A stretch of DNA of 64,000 bases from the NCBI GenBank assembly GCA_021186555.1, contig JAJKFL010000005.1:50809635-50873634 (forward strand). The letters are read 5' to 3'. This DNA comes from Reticulitermes speratus (taxonomy: Eukaryota > Arthropoda > Insecta > Blattodea > Rhinotermitidae). The position numbers and the translations under genes are program-made. How positions within the stretch are numbered: the stretch's first letter is position 1; each line of letters opens with the position of its first letter. Under the pieces are notes generated by a model. It was not told the origin of the DNA and searched no databases. It saw only the letters and a program-made list of their open reading frames with translations. This document shows, piece by piece, positions 23,301-37,274 of this stretch.

Positions 23301-26300
23301 GGACTTCTTGGGTTTGTAGTCCGAGTTGTCTCTATCGCCTCGTGCCGTGATAAGATGAAATTCTGTTGCCCATGTAGGGTTTGCAACCATGCTTGCGCGT
23401 TTCATCTACGTGGCTGGTCTGGCCGCAATAAACACCACAACGTAATTCCTCGATATTAGCCTGACATGCGTCCCCGCGTCTGTGTTGAGCGTAGGAGCAG
23501 GGATGCACAAATGTTCCAAAATTATAGGCGCTAGAAAGGTGATATGAAGCAAGTTCCATACTTAGGAGCCACGAATGTTAGGCGGAACCGTAAATAATTT
23601 AGTCGCCACGGCGACCTAGCACCCGGGATTTGTTCATCCCTGCGCTTGACTTAAGCAGTGGCTGCGTACACGCGGCACAGAACGACGGATTTGTCAGGAT
23701 GGTTCAGCGTTTATATCGAGAAAGTTGTCCTAATTGGCGACCTGCGCACCACAGCACGTTTGCGGCGGCTAAGACAGGCCGGTTTGTAGAGTGCAATCAT
23801 ACGTGATCACGGGGGAGGACTGTCCGCACTCCGAGGGTTGAGGAAGTAGTGTTTAATGTGGTTGCTGTCTGTCGCACGTCGAGGTGGGCACGCCATGCAT
23901 GCTTCTCATGCTGCCTTTTGGCAGGTCGTGTGTCAGCAGCAGCTGCTGCACTCGTACCGGCAAAAGTTGGGCTATGGGCTCGGCGGATGCACCAGGCGAC
24001 AAAGTTTAGTCAGTGGTTCCTGCATTCCTCCAACGCATCTTGTGGGACAAGACCGCCAGCAACGATTTTCCACCAATATCTTGCGTGGTATTTATGATTT
24101 CCTAATATTACCGTACTTCCGGAACTTATTTGTGCCGCTCCAATCTGCATTGGCCACAGAGATCGGATTATTTGTGTTGCTCAATTTTAATTGGCCCTAG
24201 GGACTGGATTATTTGTGCCGATTTATCTGCACATGCGCAAGGGACTACATTATTTGTGCCGCTCAATTTAAGTTGGCCCTAGGGACTTAATTATTTGTGC
24301 CACTTTATCTGTACAGGCCCTAGGGACTAGATTATTTGTGCTGCTCGATTTCGGTTGGCCCTAGGGACTGGATTATTTGTGCCGATTTATCTGCACAGGC
24401 CCTAGGGACTAGATTATTTGTGCCGCTCGATTTCAGTTGGCCCTAGGGACTGGATTATTTTTGCCGATTTATCTGCACAGGCCTAGGGACTAGATTATTA
24501 GTGCCGCTCGATTTCGGTTGGCCCTAGGGACTATATTATTTGTGCTACTCGATTTCGGTTGGCCCTAGGGACTGGATTATGTGTGCCGATTTATCTGCAC
24601 AGGCCCCAGGGACTAGATTATTTGTGCCGTTCGATTTCGGTTGGCCTAGGGATTGGACTATTTGTGTCGATTTATCTGCACAGTCCCTAGGGACTAGATT
24701 ATTTGTGCTGCTCGATTTCGGTTGGCCCTAGGGACAGGATTCTTTGTGCCGATTTATCTGCACAGGCCCTAGGACTAGATTATTTGTGCTGCGTCGATTT
24801 CGGTTGGCCCTAGGGACTGGATTTGTGTGCCGATTTTCTGCACAGGCCCAGGAGATTATTTTGCGTCGATTCGTTGGCCTAGGGATGGATTTTGTGTCGA
24901 TTTATCTGCAGTCCCTAGGGACTAGTATTGTGCTGCTCGATTCGTTGCCTAGGGACAGGATTCTTTGTGCCGATTTATCTGCACAGGCCCTAGGGACTAG
25001 ATTATTTGTGATGCTCGATTTCGGTTGGCCCTAGGGACTGGATTATTGTTCGCTTATCTGCATTGGTCTTATGGACAGGATCATTTTGATGCTCCATCTG
25101 TACTGGCCGTAGGATGGGTTATTTGCATCGCTAAATTTCAGTTGGCCCTAGGGATTGCGTATCTGTGCCTCGTTATGCTCAAGGATTGGTTATTTTCCAC
25201 TCCATCTGCATTGGTCCAGGTAATTAGGGTTTATTACTGGATATGTTGCCAGCAACCCTGGGTCTGCAGGTGTCTGTTGTACAGCCCTGCTTGCTCCGAC
25301 AGAGGATCCTTATGAGATACAACTGTAAATTATTCAAGAAGGTTCAGCTGAGGACATTTCGCGTTAACGCATATGAATTAATATTGTGTATCTGATTGCG
25401 CGTAATCAGTTTACCTGTTCATTTCAAAATAACTACTGTTCGTTATAGTATAGATGTCCCATATACTAGGCCTATATACAAGTAACTCTATTTATGTATG
25501 TTATATCAGAAGTCATAGCTAACTTTTGCCTTTAAATTAACGGGGAAATTAATTTAAACGTAACGAGGTTTCAAGAAATGCCTTTTTAACTTTCTGGAGG
25601 GCAAAGCTGTCTGAATAATATAGAGAAGTTTATTTCCTACCTCACAGAAAACACAAAACATCAATTGGGCTAATGGAAGTTCAGGAATATTATGGCTTGT
25701 TTATTCTGAGAACGAATTGAATTGTCGATTTCTTTAACTTTAAATCGGGTGGCATATATGATTACCACCGCCCATTAAAGGGCTTTAAGGAACGCGTTTC
25801 TTTCCTAAAGTTAGGAACTAGCTACTTACCAACAAACAGGATAATTGCCGGGTAGTCGTGCAGTTTAGCAGCATACCGCTCTGTAAGCACATTAACGAGC
25901 TTCGGGCGCCATGGGAAGTTCTACAACAACACAAGTGGAAGTGTATTAATTTGTGTGGCAGTAACCAGCCGACTTGTCACTGGCTTGTATAAACACAGGG
26001 CAGAGTCATCTGTTGCAAGTTGCCTACATAATTAACGAGGCAGGAAATGTACGTATAAACGTAATATTGGAGCGCGTTCGCGTAACCATTGTTGCCGTGG
26101 AAAAGCAGTAAGTGTTACATACCCTGAGTGTGAGTCTGTAGCCTTAGTTATCCAGCATGCAAAGCGCATGCGCTGTATTATATTGTCATCTGTGACCTGT
26201 CTGGCTGTACCATATTTTTTTCCCATATTATCTCATAAACGGCACGATTTTCGGAAAAAAGTTATTGAACATAAAATGTGTGTTTTGATTTTCTCTACAA

Positions 26301-27380
26301 CTTTTGTCTGAAACATTTCGCATACTGAGAAAAATTCAGCGAGATATAAATGTACATACGTCTTTGTGTAAAATACCAGTTGTTCTTGTCAGATTTTAAT
26401 GAAACTTGAATTTTCCCGACAGATTTTTCGAAAAATGCTCACATATCAAATTTCATGAAAATCCGTCCAATGGGAGTCGAGTTGTTTCATGCGGGACAGA
26501 CAGACAAGACGTGACGAAGCTAATAGTCGCTTTTCGCAATTTTGCAAATGAGCCTAAAAAGTATAATTTCAACGTCTTCTTTATTCCTGTCATAGTTCAA
26601 TGGAGTAGAAACCTGCCTCAGAAACTCACAGTCGCTAATCTGGCCGACTCCTATTGAGCGCTGCTGTTCAGTATGATTTTCACTCGATCGTAATAATCCG
26701 TTGCAATCCCCATTCACATCCATATATAACCCTCCCCTCTACACCTGGTCGTCCGATTGGTGTTTTCCCTTCAGGTTTTCAGCTACAAGTTTGTATGAAC
26801 TTCTTCGTAAAATTGTTTTCCCCAGGATACTGAGACAATAATATATACTGATGCTTGATTCATGCGTTGTTAAACGATGCTGTTGCAGTTCTTTACGTCA
26901 GGCAGAAGTAGGGTGGGGGAGAGAGTGATGGGTGGTCAGTTTGAACATGTAAACCCGAAATTAGGAAGGAAGAACTAATAAAAACCAAAGAAAATTTTAT
27001 TGAGGACAGTGACGTTATTTCATTAGCTCATATGCTCAACCAATGATTAACATAATTGCAACCGTTAAGCGAAGGGTAGAAACAAGGGCTAATTCAGAAA
27101 TGCATTTCGGGGAGAAGGGAAATAGCAGTTGCATTCCATTGTGTGTCAGGATGCTGTCTTTGCGATTTTTGTTGTAGGAATAACACTGAACCTGATGTGA
27201 CGCACTACACGTCTCTGCGAGGTACCGTGTTGTGACAGTGGTGTTGCTCAGTATTCAAGTTTTCTGGGATATTAGTCGCCCGCTAAATAGTTCAGCATTG
27301 CCACCTTGATAAACTCAAAAGTCGCAAGTTATTCATGCTATCATGGGTTAAGAAGTATTGAAACGGGGGTACGTTATACC

Positions 27381-27436
<56 letters not shown>

Positions 27437-27472
27437 CCAGTAAATTTGCTCTGTTACCCCACACTTAACAAG

Positions 27473-27529
<57 letters not shown>

Positions 27530-30500
27530 AATGGGTGTCCATAAGGCTGACGGCATGGCTGTACGTCACCATGTTAGCACTACAGAGCCACCTGCCAGCC
27601 AACTCTGCAAGCAAACCTATTACTTTGCGTGTAACTCACCTCCCCTATCGGATCCTCATTCACTTCCCCCCGTCCGTCCGTCGTGATGACGCTGCCGTTG
27701 GCGTCAAGTAGAACTAGCGTCGGGATTCCCTGGACGCCCAGTAACGCCGCAAGTTCGCGACGCCTCTCTTCCTGTTCCCAGGGCACCGCTAACCATGGCA
27801 TCGTGCTTAGGTACAGCATGAATGACTCCTCACTCCTGCGGAAACACAGACACGTCACTGCAGTGCTCAGGAAATTGAATTTGTAAGCACCGAAGGTGTG
27901 TTAGCGTGATCACGTGATGTGATCGGTGAAAAGGATCCTGAGGCAGTTGAGTCCTGCCTATGGTCTGTTTTAATATTGTCATTCCGCGACTTGAAGCACA
28001 GAGCAAATGATGCTCGAGATGGTTCATGATCGTGTAGCAACAGGCGTGACCAGAGTGGTCTGAACGGCTGCTGTACTGCGATGTGGAAAGCAAATGGAAA
28101 AACTGTCACATTATTAATTTTCCTGGATGGTCTCTTCCAGAAAAGGCTAACTGGATTGGTTACATCTTGCGTATAAACTGCCTTCTAAAACACGTGATTG
28201 AAGGAAAGTTAGAGGGAAGGATAGAAATGACGACAAGACGAGGAAGAAGGCGTAAGCAGCTATTGGATGACCTTAAGGAAAAGAGAAGATAATGGAAATT
28301 GAAAAAGGAAGCACTAGATTGCACCCTGTGGAGAACTCGCTTTGGAAGAGACTACGGACCTGTCGTAAGACAGACTACAGAATGAATGAATCCCAACACG
28401 ATATCTTAATATGGATACCGAACATTTCTGTGACATTCCTTCTAATGTTGTGTAACAACTCAGTTCGTACCGCCCAGTAAACAAACGTCTCCTATACCAC
28501 AGTACTGCCCGGTCAATTAATGCTGTTTAGGGAAAGAATAAGTGTTGATCGTATTGTACGAAACACTTTGTGTGAGCAAAATACAGAAGCGGTACATAGG
28601 TAAGAACTGGGATTTCGGCGGTTGAAGGTATTTTCGCCGAACGAACGGCTGTGAATGGAGGCATTTTGTCAGTGAAACAGTGGGCTGTACTTTAAAACTA
28701 CTTACACACACGCAGGAACTACAGACACGCTTCGCACTACCTAAGAAATCGTGTTTGATTTTCGTTGTTTCAGTCACTGCTGCCATAAACCTGATGCTGT
28801 GGGGTCACGCGGACACAAATCAAACCATTCTTTTCAGTTTCTGCTTCTGTGACCAGCCACAAATCCCTTCACTGGTACATCTCGCAAATTTCTCATCATC
28901 ACTGACAATTCTTGTATAGCACCAGACATTTCAATATCTGCCACATTCTTACCTGCAGAAATCGTTATTACATTCAAATTTATCCTTATAAGCATCAGTA
29001 ACAGTCATCAGTGCCGATCCCGGTGGCCGCGCGGTTTAAGGCGTGGGTCTATGGCCGATCGCTTGCTGGGATTGCGGGTTCGAATCCCGCCGGGGGCATG
29101 GATGTCTGTCTGTTGTGTTATGTGTTGTCAGGTAGAGGTCTCTGCGACGGGCTGATCACTCGTCCAGAGGAGTCCTACCGAGTGTGGTGTGTCTGAATGT
29201 GATTGTGAAGCCTCAATGAGGAGGCCCTGGCCCACTACGGGCTGTTGCGCCGTTGAAAAAATTTCATTTGTACGTCGCCTTAGTGCAGTTCTGTTTCGTA
29301 ATATGATTGTTCATCCAGCTGGTGTGAAGTTAGCTCAGGCAGTGCAGGGCCTTTGGGCATTCCGTAGCCTTCATTTGGTGAACATTACCTTATCATGGAA
29401 TAGTGTACAAGAAAACCTCCAACGCATAATATAGTAAACAGTGGAGAGCGTGAAGTGAAGTGCACATACGTGCGTACGACGCCCCTGATGATGGTCACCC
29501 CGTGACCGAAACATATGTAGGGCAATGTTAAGGTGTTAAATAAAATTTGAATTAGTGCAGTTGTTGGTTGATGAATGTTATCTATTACCTTAATGTGTTT
29601 ATTTTCACTTGAAACATCTGTGGATAAAATGGCGAAGTTAATGGTATAGTTACTGAAAGTTTTCAAGAGATAAAAGGAGTGTGTTATCTAAATTACATCG
29701 TGTAAGAATTATGAGACAAAATTTCGGCTTTCATTATATTATAAATACTGTTTTGTTTTTAAGTTTTATCGAAACGGAAGTGATTAATTTACAGGCTGCA
29801 TCGGTTAATAATATATTTCTTGTCAAATTACACATAAGATTATCTGATATTCCCTAATGGTATTCTTTTTTTTTTTCAATGGCTCGATAGCCCCTTGGGG
29901 GCCTAGGCCTCATTTTTCGAGGCTTCACGATCACACACACTCAGACACACCACATTCGGTAGGACTCCTCTGGACGAGTGATCAGCCCGTCGCAGAGACC
30001 TCTACCTGACAACACACAACACTCACAACAGACAGACATCCATGTCCCCGGCGGGATTCGAACCCACAATCCTAGTAAGTGAGCGGCCGCAGACTCACGC
30101 CTTAGACCTCGCGGCCACTGGGATCGGCCATGGTATTCTTAGTTGGATGAAATCTGCCCCGTCGCCTATCGCTATCCCCACTGCCATTTGATAGACACGT
30201 CCATGATATACGTCATGGGTTTACGACAGATACCTGCGACCCAGGCAGGGGTTGGACAATTATTTTTAATTAAGGGTGGGATTATTTTGAACTGCACGTG
30301 AACCCGAGGGCTTCATGAAAAAAAAAATTCTAAAATTAAGTGTTTTAATTAATTTTCTCCATATATGGAGGAGAGTCCTTCTGGGGAAGCCAGCAGACAT
30401 TAGGCAGTAATGAAATTTCTTGCATGCGGGTTCCATAAGGTGCAAGGAATTTTTTTACTTGTTCAGAAATTGTTAGCTTCTAAATAAGGATCTTCTGTAT

Positions 30501-33500
30501 CAAAATTGGTTATAGGATATAAATGAAAATAGTAGGCTAAGTATTTGTGTTACCGCACGGGGGCCCCACTACCGGCATTTCCGTCAGAATCCCGATAGGT
30601 TATGTGTTTTAGTACTGTACATTTTTGTGATTAACGTACAATAATTTTACGTCTTATGTACCAGGACAATTATTGAACAGGTTACAGACTTTATGCATTA
30701 TCTAGGAAACATGATTTCCGAATTTAAAACAGATATTACAACAAAAATACACCGTATTAAATTAAGTTTCAGACCAACTGATGCACAACTAAAACCACTT
30801 TTATTGTAGCTTTATTATAATTGTTAAAATTATACCCCTACACGTGTTTCGATCCTAGGATCATCGTCAGGGTTTTTTTTTTGTTGTTGAAAGCTACTGT
30901 CACTTCAATCACATGATTTTAAATAGTCCAACAGCACATTAAAACTTATGTATTATAAGTTAAAATAATATGTTAACTTATAATAATTGCTCGCTTGCTG
31001 GGATTGTGGGTTCGAATCCCGCCTAGGGCATGGATGTCTGTCTCTTCTGAGTGTTGTGTGTTGTCAGGTAGAGGTCTCTGCGACGGGCTGATCACTCGTA
31101 CAGAGGAGTCCTACCGAGTGTGGTGTGTCTGAGTGTGTGATCGTGAAGCATCGGCAATGATGTCAAGTCACGAAAAAATAAGAATTCAACTAACAGCATT
31201 CCACGGCAGTGCCAACTTCAAAACACGTTGTGCGATCAGTGAACTTGGAGTATTTCATGTAACGGATTATTTAGTAAACCGTAGCTGCTGATGTCTAGAG
31301 CATTGGCTCCCAACGTGTGGCACGCGGACTCCCGGAGGGCCGCCAGTTTATTGCGAGGTCTCCGCGACTTCACAGTTTCTCAGCATGTCCTGCTCCTCCA
31401 ATCAGCGCTTTGCTTTTCTGTCATGAATAAAACGGGAATTCGTCTGCTGGCTTCATAACATTTTTTTTTTCCGGCAATGTATTTTCTCAACTGAAGCCTA
31501 AAATTGCAGGTAGTAGCATGTGGGGATCCGCGAAATGTTTTGAGCTTCAGAAGGGCTCCTTAAGCCGAATAGGCTTTGAACTGCTGCTCCAGAATAATGC
31601 AACTCATGGCTTAGAGTTTAAAACCTTTGAACTTACAATGGTTACTGTACGTACAACCAGGCCTAACATGTAGAAATTTTACGTTCTGGCCACAGAAGGT
31701 ATATGTTTTTAGGCGCGTTCCCAAATTGCGAAAAGCGACTCTTAGCTTCGTCATGTCTGTCTGCCAGTCTGTCCGTTCCGCATGGAACAACTCGGCTCCC
31801 AGTGGACGGATTTTCATGAAATGTAATATTCGAGGATTTTTCGCAAGTCGAGAAAATTCAAAGTTTCCTTAAAATCTGACAAGAATAACGGGTACTTTAC
31901 ATGAAGACCTAAGGACATTTATGATAATATCTCAATAAGTTATTCTTAAAATGAGAGATGTTGCAGACAAAATTTGTAGACAAAATCAAAACTCGCATTT
32001 TATGTTCAATAACGTTTTTTTTTTCGAAAATCGTGCATTTTATGAGATAATGTGAAAAAAAAATATGATAGAGCCAGACAGGCCACAGATGACAGTATAG
32101 TACGGCGCATGCGCATTGCATGCTGGATAACTAAGGCTACAGACACACACACTCAGAGTTTTTAATACGTACTGCTTTTCCACGGCAACAATGGTTTCGC
32201 GAATACGCCGCAATATTACTTTTATACGTACATTGCCTGTCTTGTTTGTATGGATCTAAGCACAAACAGCGGTCATTTCACTTTACAGCATTAAGTGATT
32301 GTTTTCATAACCGAGACGGAGTGTGTTTACTGCGCGGTACGAGCTGAGATTCTTGAAATTCTTTGAAGGGTTACGTGTCATGTCTCTGTTTGACCGTCTT
32401 TAGGACTGTTGTTAAAAAAAAGAGAGCCGATGCAGTTGTCTGAGCACACTAAGTCACCAGGGACGTCATGTATAGGCGATATAATGAATTTGTAGACGTT
32501 AACCCACGGCTTGCCACGCCGTCTAAGGCATGTGATATCTTCTTCCGATCGAACACAGGGGTTATGAGTTATTATCTCGGCGTATGGATGTACAGGGTTA
32601 TTCAAAATGATTGTCGGGTTTTAACAACTTGTCATACACAATACACTTGAGATAGCAGTATATGTATTTTTTTTATTTAATAGAACAACACTCCAAGTTT
32701 TTGTGACATACCTTACAGGTGCTCTATATGTGCACCCTTTGTGATTCTACAAACATCAACACGATAATCGAGTTCGTTCCAAACTTTTTCTAGGATATCA
32801 GCGGTGATGGTTTCAATGGCGGTTCTGATTCGTACCTTCAGTTCCGGGATACTTGCGGGAAGAGGAGGAACATAAACCTGTTCTTGACGTAACCCCATAC
32901 AAAGAAATCACATGGGGTTGCATCTGGAGAACGAGGTGGCCAATTGTTAAAACCCCGACAATCATTTTGAATAACCCTGTATATCTGCATCCGTTATGTG
33001 TCTGTGTGTAGCCAGACACATTACGATGGGCCGATCCCCCGTCCAGGGAGTCCTACCAAATGTCTGTAAACAAAATTCAGAAACTTTGAAAACGGGATAC
33101 CCTGGGGGTGGGCGCATGGTATATAGCGCCATGCAGACTGATGATAAATTTGCCTCAATGTTTAATTAGCATACGCCATTAAAACTTACGGCGGAGTGGA
33201 GATGAAACTCCGAGCGCTATTAACCTGCGCATTAGACGGAGGTGGGTGATGCGCTGTACACTCATTAAAGAAACACCCAGCACCCATTTACAGGGGAGGG
33301 GGGGGGGCAACTTCTCCTTAATCTATAGCAGATGTGTGAAACACTGCTCAAGCAATTTTTGAAGACTTACTTTAAATTAAACTGATACATCACTTTGGCG
33401 TCGTAATGCTTTCTCCATTCCTACTTTCCTTTTTCTGATTTCCTAGTTTCGTCGTACATGTTATAAATAAGTCCCAGAGGAACTAATTTAACTCCAAATG

Positions 33501-36500
33501 CCAGTGTTCACGTTTAAGCAGCTTGTATTATTACATTGCGTCTCAAATTTCATTTCCAGTCCCTCGCTTTCTTATGTTGAACATTAAGGAAGGATGAGAA
33601 GAATGGTAAATCGATGAAGCGTGCAGATAAATTTTAAGAGATAGCAGAGAGATGACATAAGAGCGCAGAAGAGGGAGAGAATGGGGGGGAATAAGAGAAT
33701 GATAAATTGAAGGTTAGTAAAAACAACGTTTACGGTTAAAAGTTGGAGCAACAGCGGCTTCTGTTCCCATGGCAACACTGCATTCTCGTCAACCCTGCCC
33801 TGAACATTACAGTTACGTGTTACAGTACACAGCACACGGCTACAATGGCTTATAAACCAATAATATTCAACTGTTTAAACTGGAACCAGAGCCAGGACTG
33901 TCACGAGGCACAGGCAAAGAATTGTTATTCTTCAAAGCCTGCAGACCGGCTCTGGGCCCCACCCAACCCCCTATCCAATGGGTACCAGGGGCTCTTTCAC
34001 CGGGGATAAGGCGAAGGTGGTGTGAAGCTGACCACTAACCTAGGTTAAGATTGATACAGCAGTAATCTGCTCCTCCATTGCCCCTGCATGGCTTGGACAG
34101 GGACATTTCTACCTTTAGCTTTATTTAGCCTCGCCATCTGCAGGGACATTTCTACCTTTAGCTTTATTTAGCCTCGCCATCTGCAGGGACATTTCTACCT
34201 TTAGCTTTATTTAGCCTCGCCATCTGCAGGGACAGTTCTACCTTTAGCTTTATTTAGCCTCGCCATCTGCAGGGACAGTTCTACCTTTAGCTTTATTTAG
34301 CCTCGCCATCTGCAGGGACAGTTCTACCTTTAGCTTTATTTAGCTTCACCATCTGCAGGGACATTTCTACCTTTAGCTTTATTTAGCCTCGCCATCTGCA
34401 GGGACAGTTCTACCTGTAGCTTTATTTAGCCTCGCCATCTGCAGGGACAGTTCTACCTTTAGCTTTATTTAGCCTCGCCATCTGCAGGGACAGTTCTACC
34501 TTTAGCTTTATTTAGCCTCGCCATATGCAGGGACAGTTCTACCTTTAGCTTTATTTAGCTTCACCATCTGCAGGGACATTTCTACCTTTAGCTTTATTTA
34601 GCCTCGCCATCTGCAGGGACATTTCTACCTTTAGCTTTATTTAGCCTCGCCATCTGCAGGGACAGTTCTACCTTTAGCTTTATTTAGCCTCGCCATCTGC
34701 AGGGACAGTTCTACCTTTAGCTTTATTTAGCCTCGCCATCTGCAGGGACAGTTCTACCTTTAGCTTTATTTAGCCTCGCCATCTGCAGGGACAGTTCTAC
34801 CTTTAGCTTTATTTAGCCTCGCCATCTGCAGGGACAGTTGTACCTTTAGATTTATTTAGCCTCGCCATCTGCAGGGACAGTTCTACCTTTAGCTTTATTT
34901 AGCCTCGCCATCTGCAGGGACACTTCTACCTGTAGTTTATTTAGCCTCACCATCTGCAGGGACATTTCTACCTTTAGCTTTATTTAGCCTCGCCATCTGC
35001 AGGGACAGTTCTACCTTTACCTTTATTTAGCCTCGCCATCTGCAGGGACACTTCTACCTGTAGCTTTATTTAGCCTCACCATCTGCAGGGACATTTCTAC
35101 CTTTAGCTTTATTTAGCCTCACCATCTGCAGGGACATTTCTACCTTTAGCTTTATTTAGCCTCACCATCTGCAGGGACATTTCTACCTTTAGCTTTATTT
35201 AGCCTCACCATCTGCAGGGACATTTCTACCTTTAGCTTTATTTAGCCTCACCATCTGCAGGGACACTTCTACCTGTAGCTTGATTTAGCCTCACCATCTG
35301 CAGGGACATTTCTACCTTTAGCTTTATTTAGCCTCACCATCTGCAGGGACATTTCTACCTTTAGCTGTATTTAGTCTCACCATCTGCAGGGACACTTCTA
35401 CCTTTAGCTTTATTTAGCCTCACCAATCTGCAGGGACACTTCTACCTTTAGCTTTATTTAGCCTCACCATCTGCAGGGACATTTCTACCTTTAGCTTTAT
35501 TTAGCCTCACCATCTGCAGGGGCAGTTCTACCTGTAGCTTTATTTAGCCTCACCATCTGTAGGGGCAGTTCTACCTGTAGCTTTATTTAGCCTCACCATC
35601 TGTAGGGGCATTTCTACCTTTAGCTTTATTTAGCCTCACCATCTGCAGGGGCAGTTCTACCTTTAGCTTTATTTAGCCTCGCCATCTGCAGGGACATTTC
35701 TACCTTTAGCTTTATTTAGCCTCACCATCTGCAGGGGCAGTTCTACCTTTAGCTTTATTTAGCCTCACCATCTGCAGGGGCAGTTCTACCTTTAGATTTA
35801 TTTAGCCTCGCCATCTGCAGGGGCAGTTCTACCTTTAGATTTATTTAGCCTCGCCATCTGCAGGGACAGTTCTACCTTTACCTTTACATAGCCTCACCAT
35901 CTGCATGTTAGATCCTAAGGCGATAAAAATATACTGCCTGCATCTACAGATTCCAGAGTTTCTGAATCCTGTCACAGGACGCTATACGAGGCCAGCAGAA
36001 CCTACTCCATAGGTTCACGCCTGTTATTTAAAAAAAACATCTGAAAGTTATTCTTTTTTTTTAATTTCTCGATAACTTCTCTTCGCCATTTACAACCAAA
36101 ATATCGTATGCCATTTGCTGTTTTCCCAATGACTACTACATGTCAAGCCTATGCTTTCTCCTTTTTTAGTGACTCATACCCCCCCACACACACACAGGTC
36201 TACCATTACTTAAAAGGGAGTCACAGGATAAAACAATTTTGTCACGCTATCCAACGTTTATCAGTTTTCTCCTCTCCTCAATTACCCTTAAGCAGAGCGT
36301 CAATACCAGTAAAGGGGAGCTACCCTGTCGAAACATTTGCCCTGTCTAGGGGGCAGACAATAGCAGTTGTGCAGGTGTTGGCACCGCAGCCACTGTCACA
36401 AAGACACACAGTGTTGTGTGTCTTTGTGACAGTTATTGATTTGCGTACGTTTTGTACATAAATCAGAAACCAGTTTTGATCTACGTGCTTCGGTTTCTAA

Positions 36501-37236
36501 TATCACACGAGTCCAAATGTGTAGTTCGGGGGCACGGATAAGCAGTTATTACCTGTGGGGGGGGGGGGGGGGGGATCGAGGGGCTGTTCTGGAGGAAATT
36601 TAGCGAAAAATTTCTGTACTTCAGAACCGTTACGCGGCATCCTTATTTTATGTGACAACTATCGTTCGTCACTTCGCACCGCGCTTCTAGGTGATCGACT
36701 GAGTGTGCTACGTTAATGTGATAAACGAGCCGAGAGGAAGCGGTAACCGATAATTGTCAGATAAAATGATGACCCTATACTCGCAAAACTAGTCTTCTGG
36801 GAAATGACGCCGTGTATTTGGGTAGAAGTTCACTGACGTTCCTGAGCAGTTTGCTGCCAACTTCTTCCATCTCGCTTATCTCAGAAACTCTTTACATTCG
36901 TACCAGACTACACGGCGTCACATCTTGTCATAGTTGCCGCCTTGGTAGCCTCCAGTCTCACAGACTGTTAGCTGATCGCACGGACTGACCTACGTCATGC
37001 CAAAACGCACAAAAATGTGTTAATTATTAATTATAATGAGATACATTGCAGTGTTATTGGTCTGAGTACATTAATTAGGCCCTACGCTGAATACTGAACG
37101 GCCTAATCTCGGATTTTCACATCCCGCTCTAAATATAGCAAGCCGAAATATTTATTGTCATAAGGAGTTCTCAAAATGTCACTCCCTTTAAACTTGTTTT
37201 TCGCACTTTATTGCATTTACGTAACGAGTGTTTATG

Positions 37237-37274
<38 letters not shown>

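Noticed and set aside
23849-24200. Overlapping + frames with Arg/Ala-rich peptides
   Set aside because: No domain, no splice signals and no similarity I recognise; likely chance frames beside the 82-bp satellite.
36300-36350. GAAAC-containing stretch near 36330 as another hammerhead
   Set aside because: No CUGANGA box in the correct place and no helix II.
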